NCBI RefSeq assembly: GCF_015234515.1
Contig: NZ_JADGMY010000028.1
Span: 186,001 to 250,000, forward strand
Length of the DNA: 64,000 bases
Reading direction: 5' to 3'
Source: Cellulomonas sp.
GTDB taxonomy: Bacteria > Actinomycetota > Actinomycetes > Actinomycetales > Cellulomonadaceae
The notes under the pieces are model-generated. The model had not been told where the DNA came from, did not search any database, and saw only the letters and a list, made by a program, of their open reading frames with translations. Position 1 is the stretch's first letter. Every line of letters begins with the position of its first letter. The position numbers were made by a program, and so were the translations under genes. This document shows positions 32,060-41,538 of the stretch, one piece after another.

Positions 32060-35000
32060 TCAGGCGGCCTCGGTGACCGTCAACCCGTGCACCCGGATCG
32101 CGACGGGCGCGTTCGTCGACGTGCCGCTCAGCAGCCCGTCCACGCCGACCCCGCCGGCGTCCTGGAGCTCAGGTGTCGCGTCCGTGGCCGTCACCTGCCA
32201 CGTCGTGGGCTCGGCTGTGCCGTCCTTCCACGTCCGCAGGCGCAGCGTCGTCGGGTCGGAACCGACGACCTGGAAGCGGACGTTGAGCCGCTCGCCGGCC
32301 GCGAGGGTCACGCCTGCGACGTTCACCTGCGCGAGGATCGTCTCGCGCGGGGCGAGGCGGGTCAGGACCAGGTTGAGGGCGCCGCTCGACTTCACCCAGA
32401 CCTGCCCGCGGTACATGCTCGACCAGCTGCCCGACCGTGCCGTGAGTGCGACGAACGCGCCTCCGCCGTCTCCGATCTTGTCGAGCGAGATCTGCCCGAG
32501 CACGTCGACGTCCCGCACAGCGAGGTCCGCCCACCGCACCCGCGGCGTGGCACCGGGCACGAGCGCCTGGAGCGTCCCCACGCCGGGGGCGACGGAGTAC
32601 TGCGCCGCGGACCCGAAGTGCGACCACGCACCACCCGGCGTCGACGTCCCCCAGCCCGTGGCGACCGTGCGGTCGAAGACGTCCTGGGCGAGGGGACCGT
32701 CACCGGGCGGCTCCTCCACCGGCGGCTCGTCCACCGGGACCGCCGCGACCGTGACCTCTCGGGTGAGCGTGTCCGTCGCTCCGTCGGGGCCGGTGACGGT
32801 GAGCGTGACTGCGTACGTGCCCGCTGCGGCGTACGTGTGCTGCGCCTGCGCGCCGTCGCCCTGCTCCCCGTCGCCGAAGTCCCACGCCCAGGCGACGACA
32901 GGAGCGTCTCCCGCGGACGACGCGGACCCGTCGACGCTCACGGTGAGCCCGAGCGGCGATGCCTCGAAGGCGGCGACCGGCGCGGCCATCGGGTCGTCTG
33001 CGGGCGACGAGACCGTCACCTGCTGGGTCACCGACGCGGTGGCGCCACGGTTGTCGGTCACCGTGAGGGTCACCGGGTAGGTGCCGTCGGTGGCGTAGTC
33101 GTGCGTGGCCTGGGAGCCCGTCACGGCAGGCGAGCCGTCCCCGAAGTCCCACGACCGGACGGTCACCGTTCCGTCAGGGTCGACGGAGGTGCTGCCGTCG
33201 ACAGCGACGGAGAGGTCGGTCGCCGTCGCGGTGAACGCCGGCACCGGTGCCTGGTTCGGCACCGCCGAGCCGGGCTGACCGGCGAAGAACTCGTCGATCG
33301 TCACCCGCACCGGAGCGTTCGTGACCCCACCGTCGAGGCCGGTGTCGATGCCGACCGCGCCCGCGTCCTGCAGCTCCGCTGTGGCGTCGGTCGTCTGCAC
33401 CTGCCACGCGGCAGGCTCGGTCGTCCCGGTCCACGCCTTGAGGCGCAGCGCCGTCGGGCTCGAGCCCTCCGTGCGGAACCGCACGTTGAGCGGCGTCCCG
33501 GCGGTGAGCGTGAGCCCAGGCACGTTGACCGCGGCGAGGGTCGACTCCGAGCCCGCGATCCGTGTGACGAGCAGGGACACGGTGCCGTTGGCACGCACCC
33601 AGACCCGTCCCCGGTAGAGGCTCGACCAGCTCCCCCCGCGGCTCGTGAGCGCGACGGTCGCACCGCCGCCGACGGGGATCTTGTCGAGGGAGAGCTGGAC
33701 CGTCTGGTCAGAGTCCGTCGCGGCGACCGAGCGCAGCTGGAGGCGCGGCGTCGACGCGGTGGTGCCGATCGACACGCGGCCGGTGCCGTCGGCGACCGAG
33801 TACTGGGCCGCGCTGCCGAAGTGCGTCCACGCGCCCCCTGTGTCCGAGGACCCCCACCCCGTGGCGGCCGACCGCGAGAAGCTGTCCTGCGCCCACATGG
33901 TCGGGGCCGTGGCCTCGACGTCGTGGCTCACCGTCGTCACCGCGCCCTGGTTGTCCCGCACGGTGAGCGTCACGGTGTACGTGCCGGGCGAGGCGTAGGT
34001 GTGCTCGGCCGTGACCCCGGCGGCCTGCGCCCCGTCCCCGAAGTCCCACGCGTAGGCGACGACCGACCCGTCCGGGTCGGACGACGCGGACGCGTCGACC
34101 GCGACGCGCAGGAGCGCCGCCGTCGGGGTGAAGGCGGCGACGGGAGCGGCGTTGGCGGTGACGACGACGCGCGAGCTGGTCGTGCCGGTCGCGCCGAGGT
34201 CGTCGGTGACGGTCAGCCGCACCGTGTACGTCCCGGGCGCGGCGTACGTGTGCGTCGGCGCCTCCTGCGTCGATGTCGTGTCGTCGCCGAAGTCCCACAG
34301 GTACGACGCCACGGTGCCGTCGGGGTCGGAGGTGCCGACCGGCGCGAACGCCACCGTGAGCGCGGACGGCTGGGCGACGAAGCCGGCGACGGGTGCCTGG
34401 TTGGGCGCGACGGTGACGTCGTGCGTGGTGGTGGTCGTCGCGCCGTCGTGGTCCGAGACGGTGAGCGTCACCGTGTAGGTGCCGGCGCTCCCGTACGTGT
34501 GCGAGGCCGTCGCACCGGTCGCCGTGGCACCGTCCCCGAACCGCCACGAGTACCCGACGACCGTGCCGTCGGGATCCGTGGAGGCCGAGGCGTCGACGGC
34601 GACATCGAGGTAGCTCGCCGCGACCGTGAACGTCGCCACCGGCGGTGCGTTGGTGACGGTGACGGACTGCTGCCGGGCGCTCGTGGCGCCCTTGTCGTCG
34701 GTCACCGTGAGCGTCACGGTGTACGTGCCGGCCAGGTCGTACGTGTGCGCCGGCGGCGTCACCCCCTCCGCCGTCGTGCCGTCGCCGAGGTCCCACGCCC
34801 ACGACGTGACGGCACCGTCCGCGTCCGCGGAGGCCGACCCGTCGAGGGTGAGCGCGCGTCCCGCGAGGGTGGCGTCGAACGCCGCCTGCGGCGGCAGGTT
34901 CGGCGTGGTGCCCGTCCGGCCGAGACCGGCGTGCAGAGCTGCGTCGCTCCCGCTCAGGGGCCGCGAGTACACCGCGACCTCGTCGATCCGGCCGTCGAGC

Positions 35001-37957
35001 GCGGCGGACGTCGACCCCCAGGTCGCCCCGTTCGCCACCCGCCAGTAGCCGGTGTACGACTGCGAGCCGACCTGCGGGTTCGTGCCGACGGGCTCACCGT
35101 CGACGTACAGCACCATGCCGTCCGGGCCCTGCGTCGCCAGGACGTGGTGCCACTGCCCGTCGTTGTACGGCTCGGCGGACGTGACGGTGTTCGCCGTGCC
35201 GGTCCACGCACCGAACACGAGCCTGCCGTCGTCCTGCAGGTAGACGTGCCGGTCCTGGTCGCCGGCCGTGCCGGTCTGCCGGCTGGCGAAGCCGATGATC
35301 TTCCCGCCGCGCACGCTGGTGGTGGAGAACCACGCTTCCAGCGAGTACGCCCGCGGGTTGTCGAACGTGGCGGTCGTGGCGGCACCCGCCGACCCCTCGA
35401 CGAACCGCACGGACCGGTTCCCCTCGTGGGCGGCGAGAGCGCCGGCGTCCTGACGGGTCCACCCGGTGCCGGTGAGCGTGCCCGTGTTGCCGCCCGCCCC
35501 CGAGTCGGTGAGCGCCGAGCCGGTCGCCTCGTCGAACCGCCAGAAGAGCTCGGGGTCCGCGGCATAGACGGCGGCGCCGTACACGTCGGAGGGCGCAGGC
35601 GGGACGTTTGCCGCGTACCCGGCCGCAGTCACGTGGGACCGGATCTCCTGCGGGGTGAGGACCCGCGGGTAGACCGCGACCTCGTCGATCGTCCCGGCGA
35701 AGTAGTCGGTCGACGGGCGGTTCAGCCAGCTGGACAGGACGTCACCGCCGACCCGCCAGTACCCGTTGTACGCCTGGCCCATCGTCGTGTCGGTGCGCTG
35801 GCCGACACGCTTGCCGTCGACGTACAGCTGCATGCCGCCCGACCCGAGGGTCGCGACGACGTGGTGCCACGCCCCGTCGTTGAAGGACGCGGTCGACGTG
35901 ACGACACGCGCGGTGCCGGGGTAGACGCCGAAGGCAAGACGGCCGTTGCTCGTCATGTACACGTGCCGGTCGTACGAGCCCGAGCTGCCCGTCGCCCGGT
36001 TGCCGTAGCCGATGATCTTGCCGCCGGTCCTGGACGTCGTGCGGAACCACGCCTCGACCGAGAAGACGTTGGGCGCGGCCACGGCCGTCCGGGTGGCGGC
36101 CGTCCCCGCCGTCGTCCCGGGGAACGTCGCCGCCGTGTTCGGGTCGCCCACCGGCGCGCCGGCGGCACCGCGGGTGACGCCCGCCGTGGTCGCGAGGTCG
36201 TTCGTCCCCATCCAGTCGTACACCGCCGTACCGGTGGGCTCACCGAACCGCCAGTAGGAGCTCGGCTCGTCGCCGAGCACCTCACGTGCGTAGTCGCTCA
36301 CCGGGGCGTCGCTCACCGTCACCGTGAACCAGTCGGACATCGACGCGTTGCCCCACGGGTCCGTCGCGATGACGCGGTAGCGCTGCGACGAACCTGGGGT
36401 GAGCCCCTTGTCGACGAAGGACATCGTCGGTTGCGCCCAGAACACCGCGGTGACGCTCTCCGTGTGGATGGGCGGCGTCGAGGTCGACTGCCGGTAGAGG
36501 TCGTAGCGCACCGTCGCGTCGTCCCGGTCGGCGTTGCCCGGCCAGGTGAGCCGCACCTCGCCGCTCGCGTAGGACAGCCCGCCGAGCGCGAACGCGCTGC
36601 CCTTGGCCGTCGGCCCCACCTTGTTCGGCGCGGACGAGCGGTCGAGGAACCGGACGATGCCCTGCTGACCCGTGCCGTTGACCCGCAGGAACTCACCGCC
36701 GAACAGGACGTAGCTGCCGGCTGCCGTCACGGTCCACGGCCCCTGCCCCTGCCCGGTGTACGTTCCGGGCACGAAGGTCGGGTACCACTCGAGGAACTCG
36801 GGGCGCGGCGTGCCGGGGTGGTCGGGGTAGTTGTAGATGTCCGGGGTGTTGACGCCACGGACGTCGTTCGTCACGGCAGTGCCGTGGTAGAACGACCACG
36901 GATCAGTCTGCGGGAAACCGCCGCTGTTGCCGCAGTAGTGCTTGTGGCTCGCGATGTAGACGACGTCCCCGGCGGGGGCGGCCGAGTACGTGTCGCCGTG
37001 GCAGTCCTCCAGCCACACGAGCTCGCCGGTGTCCCACGACGCCTTGAACGTGCCCTCGATGGTGCCCGTGGAGGCGATGTGCCAACCCGTGCCGTAGAAG
37101 CCTGAAGCGTCGCTGGTGAGCGAGGCGATCGCCGACCGTGCTCCGGCGTTGCGGACGGTAGAGGCCACCGGCAGCGGCAGCAGCGCCCCCGTCGCGGCGT
37201 CCAGCCGTGCGAGGCCGTAGCTCTGCGTCGACTCGCCGCCGATGCTGGTGAAGTTGCCACCGATGACTGCCGTCTGCCCGTCGGGCGACACCTGGATCGC
37301 GTTCACCTGGTAGTCGTCGACGGGCGCGGTGAACGACTGGAGGGCGGCCGTCGTCGGGTGGAAGGCCGCGACCTTGGGGCGCGCGGTGTTGCCGACGTGC
37401 GAGAAGTTCCCCGCGACGTACACGGTCCCGTTGGGAGCGACCGTGACGCCCTTCGCGTAGCCGTTGAGGTTGGGCGCCCACGGCTTGAGGGTCCCGCTCG
37501 GGATGTCGAAAGCGGCGGCGCGGTTGCGCGACTGCCCGTTCACGGTGGTGAAGGCACCCACGGCATAGAGGGTGCGACCGTCCGCCGAGGCGACGAGATC
37601 GTTGACCTGACCGTTGAACGTGGGCGCGAAGGACGCGCTCAGGGCGCCGCTCACCAGGTCGTAAGCCATCATGTGCGCCCGCGGCACGGTGCCGGACCCG
37701 CCGAGGGCGACCCCCGGTGGGCGTGCGGCCGAGAAGCTCCCCCCGACGTAGACCGTGCTGCCGACGGCCACCTGCTTCCACACGACGCCGTCGATCTGGG
37801 CCGTGGGCAGGGCGTCCGCGCTCACGGACCGAGGCAGCGGCGGTGGGTCGTCGGCCAGGGCCCGCGGGGCGGCCGCGGTCGCGAGCCCCCCGAGAAGGAG
37901 GGTCGCGCTCATGGCGGTAGCGACGCGTCGGGATAGGACGCTCGTGGAGATGCGCAT
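32060..37957 (-). CDS. Giant secreted PKD/LamG multidomain surface protein
   Basis: A 1965-residue exported protein. The signal peptide is about residues 1-35 (LADD cleavage region). A ~400-residue beta-propeller-like region follows (repeats such as VYVGGSFSAA, LYAVGAFTTVNG, VYVAGNFSHVGN, AVIGGNFTSIGG), then an FN3-like domain (~445-560) and two LamG/concanavalin-like domains (~570-790 and ~795-1010). Four PKD domains (~1015-1345, with DFGDG/RFGDG and GTYTVTLTV motifs) come next, a ~205-residue module (~1352-1558), two more PKD domains and a second copy of that module (1757-1965). No LPxTG or membrane anchor is present. It probably binds carbohydrate at the cell surface. ATG at 37957 with GAGG upstream. 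Confidence 0.85.
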   Translation of the reverse strand: MRISTSVLSRRVATAMSATLLLGGLATAAAPRALADDPPPLPRSVSADALPTAQIDGVVWKQVAVGSTVYVGGSFSAARPPGVALGGSGTVPRAHMMAYDLVSGALSASFAPTFNGQVNDLVASADGRTLYAVGAFTTVNGQSRNRAAAFDIPSGTLKPWAPNLNGYAKGVTVAPNGTVYVAGNFSHVGNTARPKVAAFHPTTAALQSFTAPVDDYQVNAIQVSPDGQTAVIGGNFTSIGGESTQSYGLARLDAATGALLPLPVASTVRNAGARSAIASLTSDASGFYGTGWHIASTGTIEGTFKASWDTGELVWLEDCHGDTYSAAPAGDVVYIASHKHYCGNSGGFPQTDPWSFYHGTAVTNDVRGVNTPDIYNYPDHPGTPRPEFLEWYPTFVPGTYTGQGQGPWTVTAAGSYVLFGGEFLRVNGTGQQGIVRFLDRSSAPNKVGPTAKGSAFALGGLSYASGEVRLTWPGNADRDDATVRYDLYRQSTSTPPIHTESVTAVFWAQPTMSFVDKGLTPGSSQRYRVIATDPWGNASMSDWFTVTVSDAPVSDYAREVLGDEPSSYWRFGEPTGTAVYDWMGTNDLATTAGVTRGAAGAPVGDPNTAATFPGTTAGTAATRTAVAAPNVFSVEAWFRTTSRTGGKIIGYGNRATGSSGSYDRHVYMTSNGRLAFGVYPGTARVVTSTASFNDGAWHHVVATLGSGGMQLYVDGKRVGQRTDTTMGQAYNGYWRVGGDVLSSWLNRPSTDYFAGTIDEVAVYPRVLTPQEIRSHVTAAGYAANVPPAPSDVYGAAVYAADPELFWRFDEATGSALTDSGAGGNTGTLTGTGWTRQDAGALAAHEGNRSVRFVEGSAGAATTATFDNPRAYSLEAWFSTTSVRGGKIIGFASRQTGTAGDQDRHVYLQDDGRLVFGAWTGTANTVTSAEPYNDGQWHHVLATQGPDGMVLYVDGEPVGTNPQVGSQSYTGYWRVANGATWGSTSAALDGRIDEVAVYSRPLSGSDAALHAGLGRTGTTPNLPPQAAFDATLAGRALTLDGSASADADGAVTSWAWDLGDGTTAEGVTPPAHTYDLAGTYTVTLTVTDDKGATSARQQSVTVTNAPPVATFTVAASYLDVAVDASASTDPDGTVVGYSWRFGDGATATGATASHTYGSAGTYTVTLTVSDHDGATTTTTHDVTVAPNQAPVAGFVAQPSALTVAFAPVGTSDPDGTVASYLWDFGDDTTSTQEAPTHTYAAPGTYTVRLTVTDDLGATGTTSSRVVVTANAAPVAAFTPTAALLRVAVDASASSDPDGSVVAYAWDFGDGAQAAGVTAEHTYASPGTYTVTLTVRDNQGAVTTVSHDVEATAPTMWAQDSFSRSAATGWGSSDTGGAWTHFGSAAQYSVADGTGRVSIGTTASTPRLQLRSVAATDSDQTVQLSLDKIPVGGGATVALTSRGGSWSSLYRGRVWVRANGTVSLLVTRIAGSESTLAAVNVPGLTLTAGTPLNVRFRTEGSSPTALRLKAWTGTTEPAAWQVQTTDATAELQDAGAVGIDTGLDGGVTNAPVRVTIDEFFAGQPGSAVPNQAPVPAFTATATDLSVAVDGSTSVDPDGTVTVRSWDFGDGSPAVTGSQATHDYATDGTYPVTLTVTDNRGATASVTQQVTVSSPADDPMAAPVAAFEASPLGLTVSVDGSASSAGDAPVVAWAWDFGDGEQGDGAQAQHTYAAAGTYAVTLTVTGPDGATDTLTREVTVAAVPVDEPPVEEPPGDGPLAQDVFDRTVATGWGTSTPGGAWSHFGSAAQYSVAPGVGTLQALVPGATPRVRWADLAVRDVDVLGQISLDKIGDGGGAFVALTARSGSWSSMYRGQVWVKSSGALNLVLTRLAPRETILAQVNVAGVTLAAGERLNVRFQVVGSDPTTLRLRTWKDGTAEPTTWQVTATDATPELQDAGGVGVDGLLSGTSTNAPVAIRVHGLTVTEAA

Positions 37958-38064
37958 GGCAGGCCTCGATCATGCGGAGCGGGGAACTCGGGGCGGGGGC
38001 GCCACGGGTCGCTGAGATGATCCGGACATTACGGGATCAACCGCGCGCGACGACACGGGCCACA

Positions 38065-38096
38065 CGGGTGAACCTGGACCCGGATGCGGGTGAAAC
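38065..38096 (+). promoter_or_regulatory. Paired CGGGTGAA(A)C motifs before the giant surface protein
   Basis: CGGGTGAAC (38065-38073) and CGGGTGAAAC (38087-38096) are direct repeats offset by 22 bases, about two helical turns. They lie 108-139 bases upstream of the start of the PKD/LamG protein. The spacing suggests cooperative binding on one face of the helix (inference). Confidence 0.45.
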
Positions 38097-38112
38097 TGGT
38101 CAGGCGTCCGTG

Positions 38113-38808
38113 TCAGCGCTGCGCGTCACCCGCGAACAGGACCACAGGCCCCACCGCGCGCACGTCGAGCTCGACCCGCAGGTCGTCGCGCGCATCGGCC
38201 GGGACCGCGAAGACGAAGGCACCGGTCGCCGTCGCACCGGCCTCGAGACCGTGCGGCAGCGGCGAACCGCCGGGTTCCGTCAACGTCGTCGCAGGGGTCT
38301 GCTGGGGCCCGTGGTAGAGGTTGACGACGGCACCTCGCAGGTCGAGAGGCGCGGCCGAGCCGTTGACGAGCTCGACCTTCACGCGCAGCGCAGGGCCGCC
38401 GACCTCCCCCGGCTGCACGGCCTCACCGTCGACCGCGTCGACAGCGCTCAGCCTCGCGGTGACAGCCTCCGCGAGCTCCGCCACGGCGTCGATCGGGACC
38501 GTCACCGTCGGCACCGCTGCGCCGTCCGCAGGCGCCCCCTCGGCAGGCGGGTCCGCTGAGGGTGCGGTGTCGTCGACGGAGCCCGCGCCGGACGGGTCGT
38601 CCGCCAGCGCGGTCGCACCCGCGACGGCCCGGGTGGGTGTCGCGCTCGGCGTGGGGGCGGCGACAGCGCCACCCTCCCGACCCGCCCCGCGGGAGCCCGC
38701 GAGCGCGAGCGTGAGCCCGACGGCCACGACGACGAGCGCCACCACGGCGACGACCCACCAGCGGGCCCGTGACAGCACCGGCCCGGCAGCCGAGACACCC
38801 TCGCTCAT
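38113..38808 (-). CDS. Membrane-anchored protein of unknown function
   Basis: A 231-residue protein with a short cytoplasmic N-terminus and one membrane helix (WWVVAVVALVVVAVGLTLALAG, about 17-38). An Ala/Pro/Thr/Asp-rich linker (~40-100) leads to a ~125-residue extracytoplasmic beta-rich domain (LRVKVELVNGSAAPLDLRGAVVNLYHG ... LRVELDVRAVG) that resembles DUF4352-like immunoglobulin-type domains. Function unknown; the position between surface-protein and glycosyltransferase genes suggests an envelope role. The ATG at 38808 has GGAGGGAA upstream, and a TAGTCT -10-like hexamer lies at 38865-38860. Confidence 0.72.
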   Translation of the reverse strand: MSEGVSAAGPVLSRARWWVVAVVALVVVAVGLTLALAGSRGAGREGGAVAAPTPSATPTRAVAGATALADDPSGAGSVDDTAPSADPPAEGAPADGAAVPTVTVPIDAVAELAEAVTARLSAVDAVDGEAVQPGEVGGPALRVKVELVNGSAAPLDLRGAVVNLYHGPQQTPATTLTEPGGSPLPHGLEAGATATGAFVFAVPADARDDLRVELDVRAVGPVVLFAGDAQR

Positions 38809-38897
38809 GCGCTTCCCTCCGACCGCGCCGCCACGCGACGGCGCCGCACGACCCTGGGCAGACTATGCCGAACCGGGCACCGGGCGCGGCGGCGGGA

Positions 38898-38949
38898 CGG
38901 GTGAACATGCGTCGTTTCGCCCGTTTCGCGCACCCGTTCCGCCTAACGT
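38898..38949. promoter_or_regulatory. Divergent promoter region with CGGGTGAAC motif
   Basis: CGGGTGAAC (38898-38906) is followed after seven bases by GTTTCGCCCG, a one-mismatch inverted partner. Forty bases downstream, TAACGT (38944-38949) is a good -10-like hexamer for the glycosyltransferase at 38998. The site therefore sits where an activator or repressor of that promoter would be expected. Confidence 0.45.
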
Positions 38950-38997
38950 GTAGCGACGCCACGGTCCGGGGCGTCGACCGCGGGGACGGAGGAGTTC

Positions 38998-40296
38998 GTG
39001 AGTGTCGATGGTGAAGTCGGGCCGGCGGTCCGACAGCGTGTTCTGGTGAGCGCGTACGCGTGCGGGCCGGGCGACGAGCCCGAGGCGAACGCGGGCTGGG
39101 CGTTCGCCGTCGCGGCAGCGGCGCACCACGACGTCCACGTCGTCACCCGGGAGCGGTTCCGGCCCGCGGTCGAGCGCGCGCTCGCCGCCGACCCTGCGCT
39201 GGCCCGGCACCTGTCGGTCGAGCACCTCGAGCTGTCACCGCGAGTCGTCGCGCGCAAGCGCGGGGCCGCCGGCGTGTACTGGTACTACGTGGCCTGGCAG
39301 CGCGCCTTTCTCCGGCGCGCGCGCGAGCTGCACGCGCGCGCCCCGTTCGAGGTCGTCCACCACGTGACGTTCGCGAACGACTGGCTGCCGTGCGGTGCCG
39401 CCGGGCTCGACGGCCCGGCGCTGGTCTGGGGACCCGTGGGCGGCGCGTCGTCGCTGCCCCTGCGTCGTCTCGCGCGCTGGCTCGGGGTCCGGGGCACGCT
39501 CGTCGAGGCGGTGCGCGTCGTCGCGACCGGCGTGCCACGCGCGTTGTGGGGCGACCACGCGGCGCGGCGCGCGGCCGTCGTCGTCGCGCAGAACGACGAC
39601 GTCGCGCAGCGCTTCTCCAGGGCCGCGCACGTGGTCGTCGAGCCCAACGCAGCGTTCCCGCGACTGCCCGTCCCCGACGGAGCCGCACCACGTGGCCAGC
39701 GGGTCGCCGTCCTCGCGTCACGGCTGCTCGCCTGGAAGGGCGGGCGGCTCGCGATCGCGGCGATGGCCCGACCAGCGCTCGCCGGCTGGCGCCTCGACGT
39801 CTACGGCACGGGGTACGAGGAGCTGGCGCTGCGACGCCTGGCCCGTCGGCTCGGTGTTGCCGACCGCGTGCGCTTCCTGGGTCATCGGCGGCGCGAGGAG
39901 GTCCTGCGTGCGTTCGCCTCGGCGGACGCCCTGCTGTTCCCGTCGATGCACGACCAGGCCGGGTGGGTCGCCGCCGAGGCGAGCGCGCTCGGGACTCCTG
40001 TCGTCTGCCTGCCCCTGGGCGGCCCTCCCCTGCTCGCCGCCGACAACGCCCGCGTGGTGCCGCTCGCGGGCGACCTGCCGGCGGGACTCGCGGCAGCCGT
40101 CCGGGACACGCTCGACAAGCCCGGGGTCCCGCACGACCGGTGGCGGGCGGACCGGCTCGTCGAGCTCGTGGACGAGTGGTACGCCCGCGCGGCCCGGTCA
40201 GTCGGTGGCCGCGAGGGCCCGGCGCCGACGCGCGAGGTCCCGGCGCACGTACCAGGCGTTGGGCACGACCTGGCACACGAGCACGGACACCGCTGA
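38998..40296 (+). CDS. GT4-like glycosyltransferase with run-on C-terminus
   Basis: A 432-residue GT-B glycosyltransferase. The N-terminal domain shows VLVSAYACGPGDEPEANAGWAFA, a motif seen in group 1 transferases that begin with a 'SAYAC.P...G.EP..GW' loop. The C-terminal domain has VLASRLLAWKGGRLAIAAM, DVYGTGYEELALRRLA and AFASADALLFPSMHDQAGWVAAEASALGTPVV. The GTG at 38998 follows GGAGGA. The last ~33 residues (after DEWYARAARS) are encoded antisense to the 3' end of the convergent flippase gene, and look like a read-on where an original stop was lost; the overlap is 99 bases. Confidence 0.87.
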   Translation: MSVDGEVGPAVRQRVLVSAYACGPGDEPEANAGWAFAVAAAAHHDVHVVTRERFRPAVERALAADPALARHLSVEHLELSPRVVARKRGAAGVYWYYVAWQRAFLRRARELHARAPFEVVHHVTFANDWLPCGAAGLDGPALVWGPVGGASSLPLRRLARWLGVRGTLVEAVRVVATGVPRALWGDHAARRAAVVVAQNDDVAQRFSRAAHVVVEPNAAFPRLPVPDGAAPRGQRVAVLASRLLAWKGGRLAIAAMARPALAGWRLDVYGTGYEELALRRLARRLGVADRVRFLGHRRREEVLRAFASADALLFPSMHDQAGWVAAEASALGTPVVCLPLGGPPLLAADNARVVPLAGDLPAGLAAAVRDTLDKPGVPHDRWRADRLVELVDEWYARAARSVGGREGPAPTREVPAHVPGVGHDLAHEHGHR

Positions 40297-41538
40297 CCCG
40301 AGGACCGGCCCGGCCGCGCCGAGCGGCTCGATGAGCAGCCACGACAGCCCGAGGTTGATCGGGACCATGGCGACGACCGGCACCACCTGGAACCGGAGTC
40401 CCGCGGCGTCGGTCATGTACATCCCGAGCGGGTACTTCGCCGCCTGCACCACGACGAAGAGGACGAACGACGCCGCGAACGTCGCCGTCAGCTCGATCTT
40501 CCCCTTCGTGATGACCTGCGTGACGAGCGGCAGCGCCAGCCACAGGAGCAGACCCAGCGTCGCGGCCAGACCCGTGAAGACGGCGGTGGCGCGAGCCGGG
40601 CTCTCGATCCTCCCCGCCGCGCGTGCGCGCGCGTAGAGCGGCCACAGGGCGACGCCGGCCGCCGCGACGACCTGGTTGATGAGTCCGAACGTCTGAGCAC
40701 CGAGGTTGTACTGCGCGAGCTCCGACGTGCCCGCGAGATGGCTGAGCAGGAGCCGGTCCGTCTGCATGGCGATCGGCAGCGCGATCATCTGGACGAGCAT
40801 CGGCCAGGCCACGTCGACGACCTTGGCCCCGCGCACGCTACGCAGCCGCGGCACGTCGCGCGCCGCCGCCACCACCTGCGGCGAGAGCAGACGCGCCGCG
40901 AGGACGAGGCTCAGGAGCGCCACCGTCGCGTTCGCGACGTAGGAAAGGACCGCTACGTACGGGCCGAAGGCCCACGCCAGCGCGACGGACGCCGCGACGC
41001 CGCAGAGGACGAGCGGGGAGGCGATGCCGCCGAGCGCCGTCTGCTGGGCCGTCCGCCCCAGGGCGACCAGCACCCGCTGACCGACACCGAGCGGGAGTGC
41101 CAGTGCGAAGACCACGAGGCACACGGTCGCCGCGCGTGCACCGTCGTTCCCCATGAGGCCGTCGCCGAGCAGCGCCGGCCACCAGCCGAGGGCACCGATC
41201 GTGACCGCGACGGTGGCGATGACGGTCGCGGAGACGAGCAGGATGCGGAAGGCGCTGGTGATCGTGCGCCGCACCTCACGGTCCGTCCGCGGCTGCGCTG
41301 CCGACGCGACGGCGTTGACCAGGACCGCGGCGATCCCGAGGTCAGCGAACGGCATGAGACCCGTGAGCCCCGTGAGGAGGCCGTACTGGGCGAACGCGTC
41401 GACGCCGTAGTGCTCGATGATGAGCCGGCTCGTCACGATGCCGGCGAGGCCCGCGACCCCCATCACTCCGACCTTGACGGCCGCCGTCCCGCCGACCTGC
41501 CGGACGGCCGACCGCTCGCCCTTGACGTGCGTCGTCAC
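40198..41538 (-). CDS. Wzx-like polysaccharide flippase
   Basis: A 446-residue membrane protein with about twelve to fourteen hydrophobic segments, in the MOP/polysaccharide-transporter superfamily. N-terminal GVAGLAGIVTSRLIIEHYGVDAFAQYGLLTGL and the TDRLLLSHLAGTSELAQYNLGAQTFGL segment near residue 240 fit Wzx-type flippases, which move lipid-linked repeat units across the membrane. The start GTG at 41538 overlaps the stop of the upstream glycosyltransferase gene by four bases (GTGA). The 3' end overlaps the convergent glycosyltransferase by 99 bases. Confidence 0.88.
   Translation of the reverse strand: MTTHVKGERSAVRQVGGTAAVKVGVMGVAGLAGIVTSRLIIEHYGVDAFAQYGLLTGLTGLMPFADLGIAAVLVNAVASAAQPRTDREVRRTITSAFRILLVSATVIATVAVTIGALGWWPALLGDGLMGNDGARAATVCLVVFALALPLGVGQRVLVALGRTAQQTALGGIASPLVLCGVAASVALAWAFGPYVAVLSYVANATVALLSLVLAARLLSPQVVAAARDVPRLRSVRGAKVVDVAWPMLVQMIALPIAMQTDRLLLSHLAGTSELAQYNLGAQTFGLINQVVAAAGVALWPLYARARAAGRIESPARATAVFTGLAATLGLLLWLALPLVTQVITKGKIELTATFAASFVLFVVVQAAKYPLGMYMTDAAGLRFQVVPVVAMVPINLGLSWLLIEPLGAAGPVLGSAVSVLVCQVVPNAWYVRRDLARRRRALAATD

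Noticed and set aside
31655-37105. An 1816-codon open frame on the plus strand, antisense to the giant PKD/LamG protein
   Set aside because: It is Arg/Val/Gly-rich with no recognisable domain and lies opposite a clearly real gene. Long antisense open frames are expected when third positions are almost all G or C.
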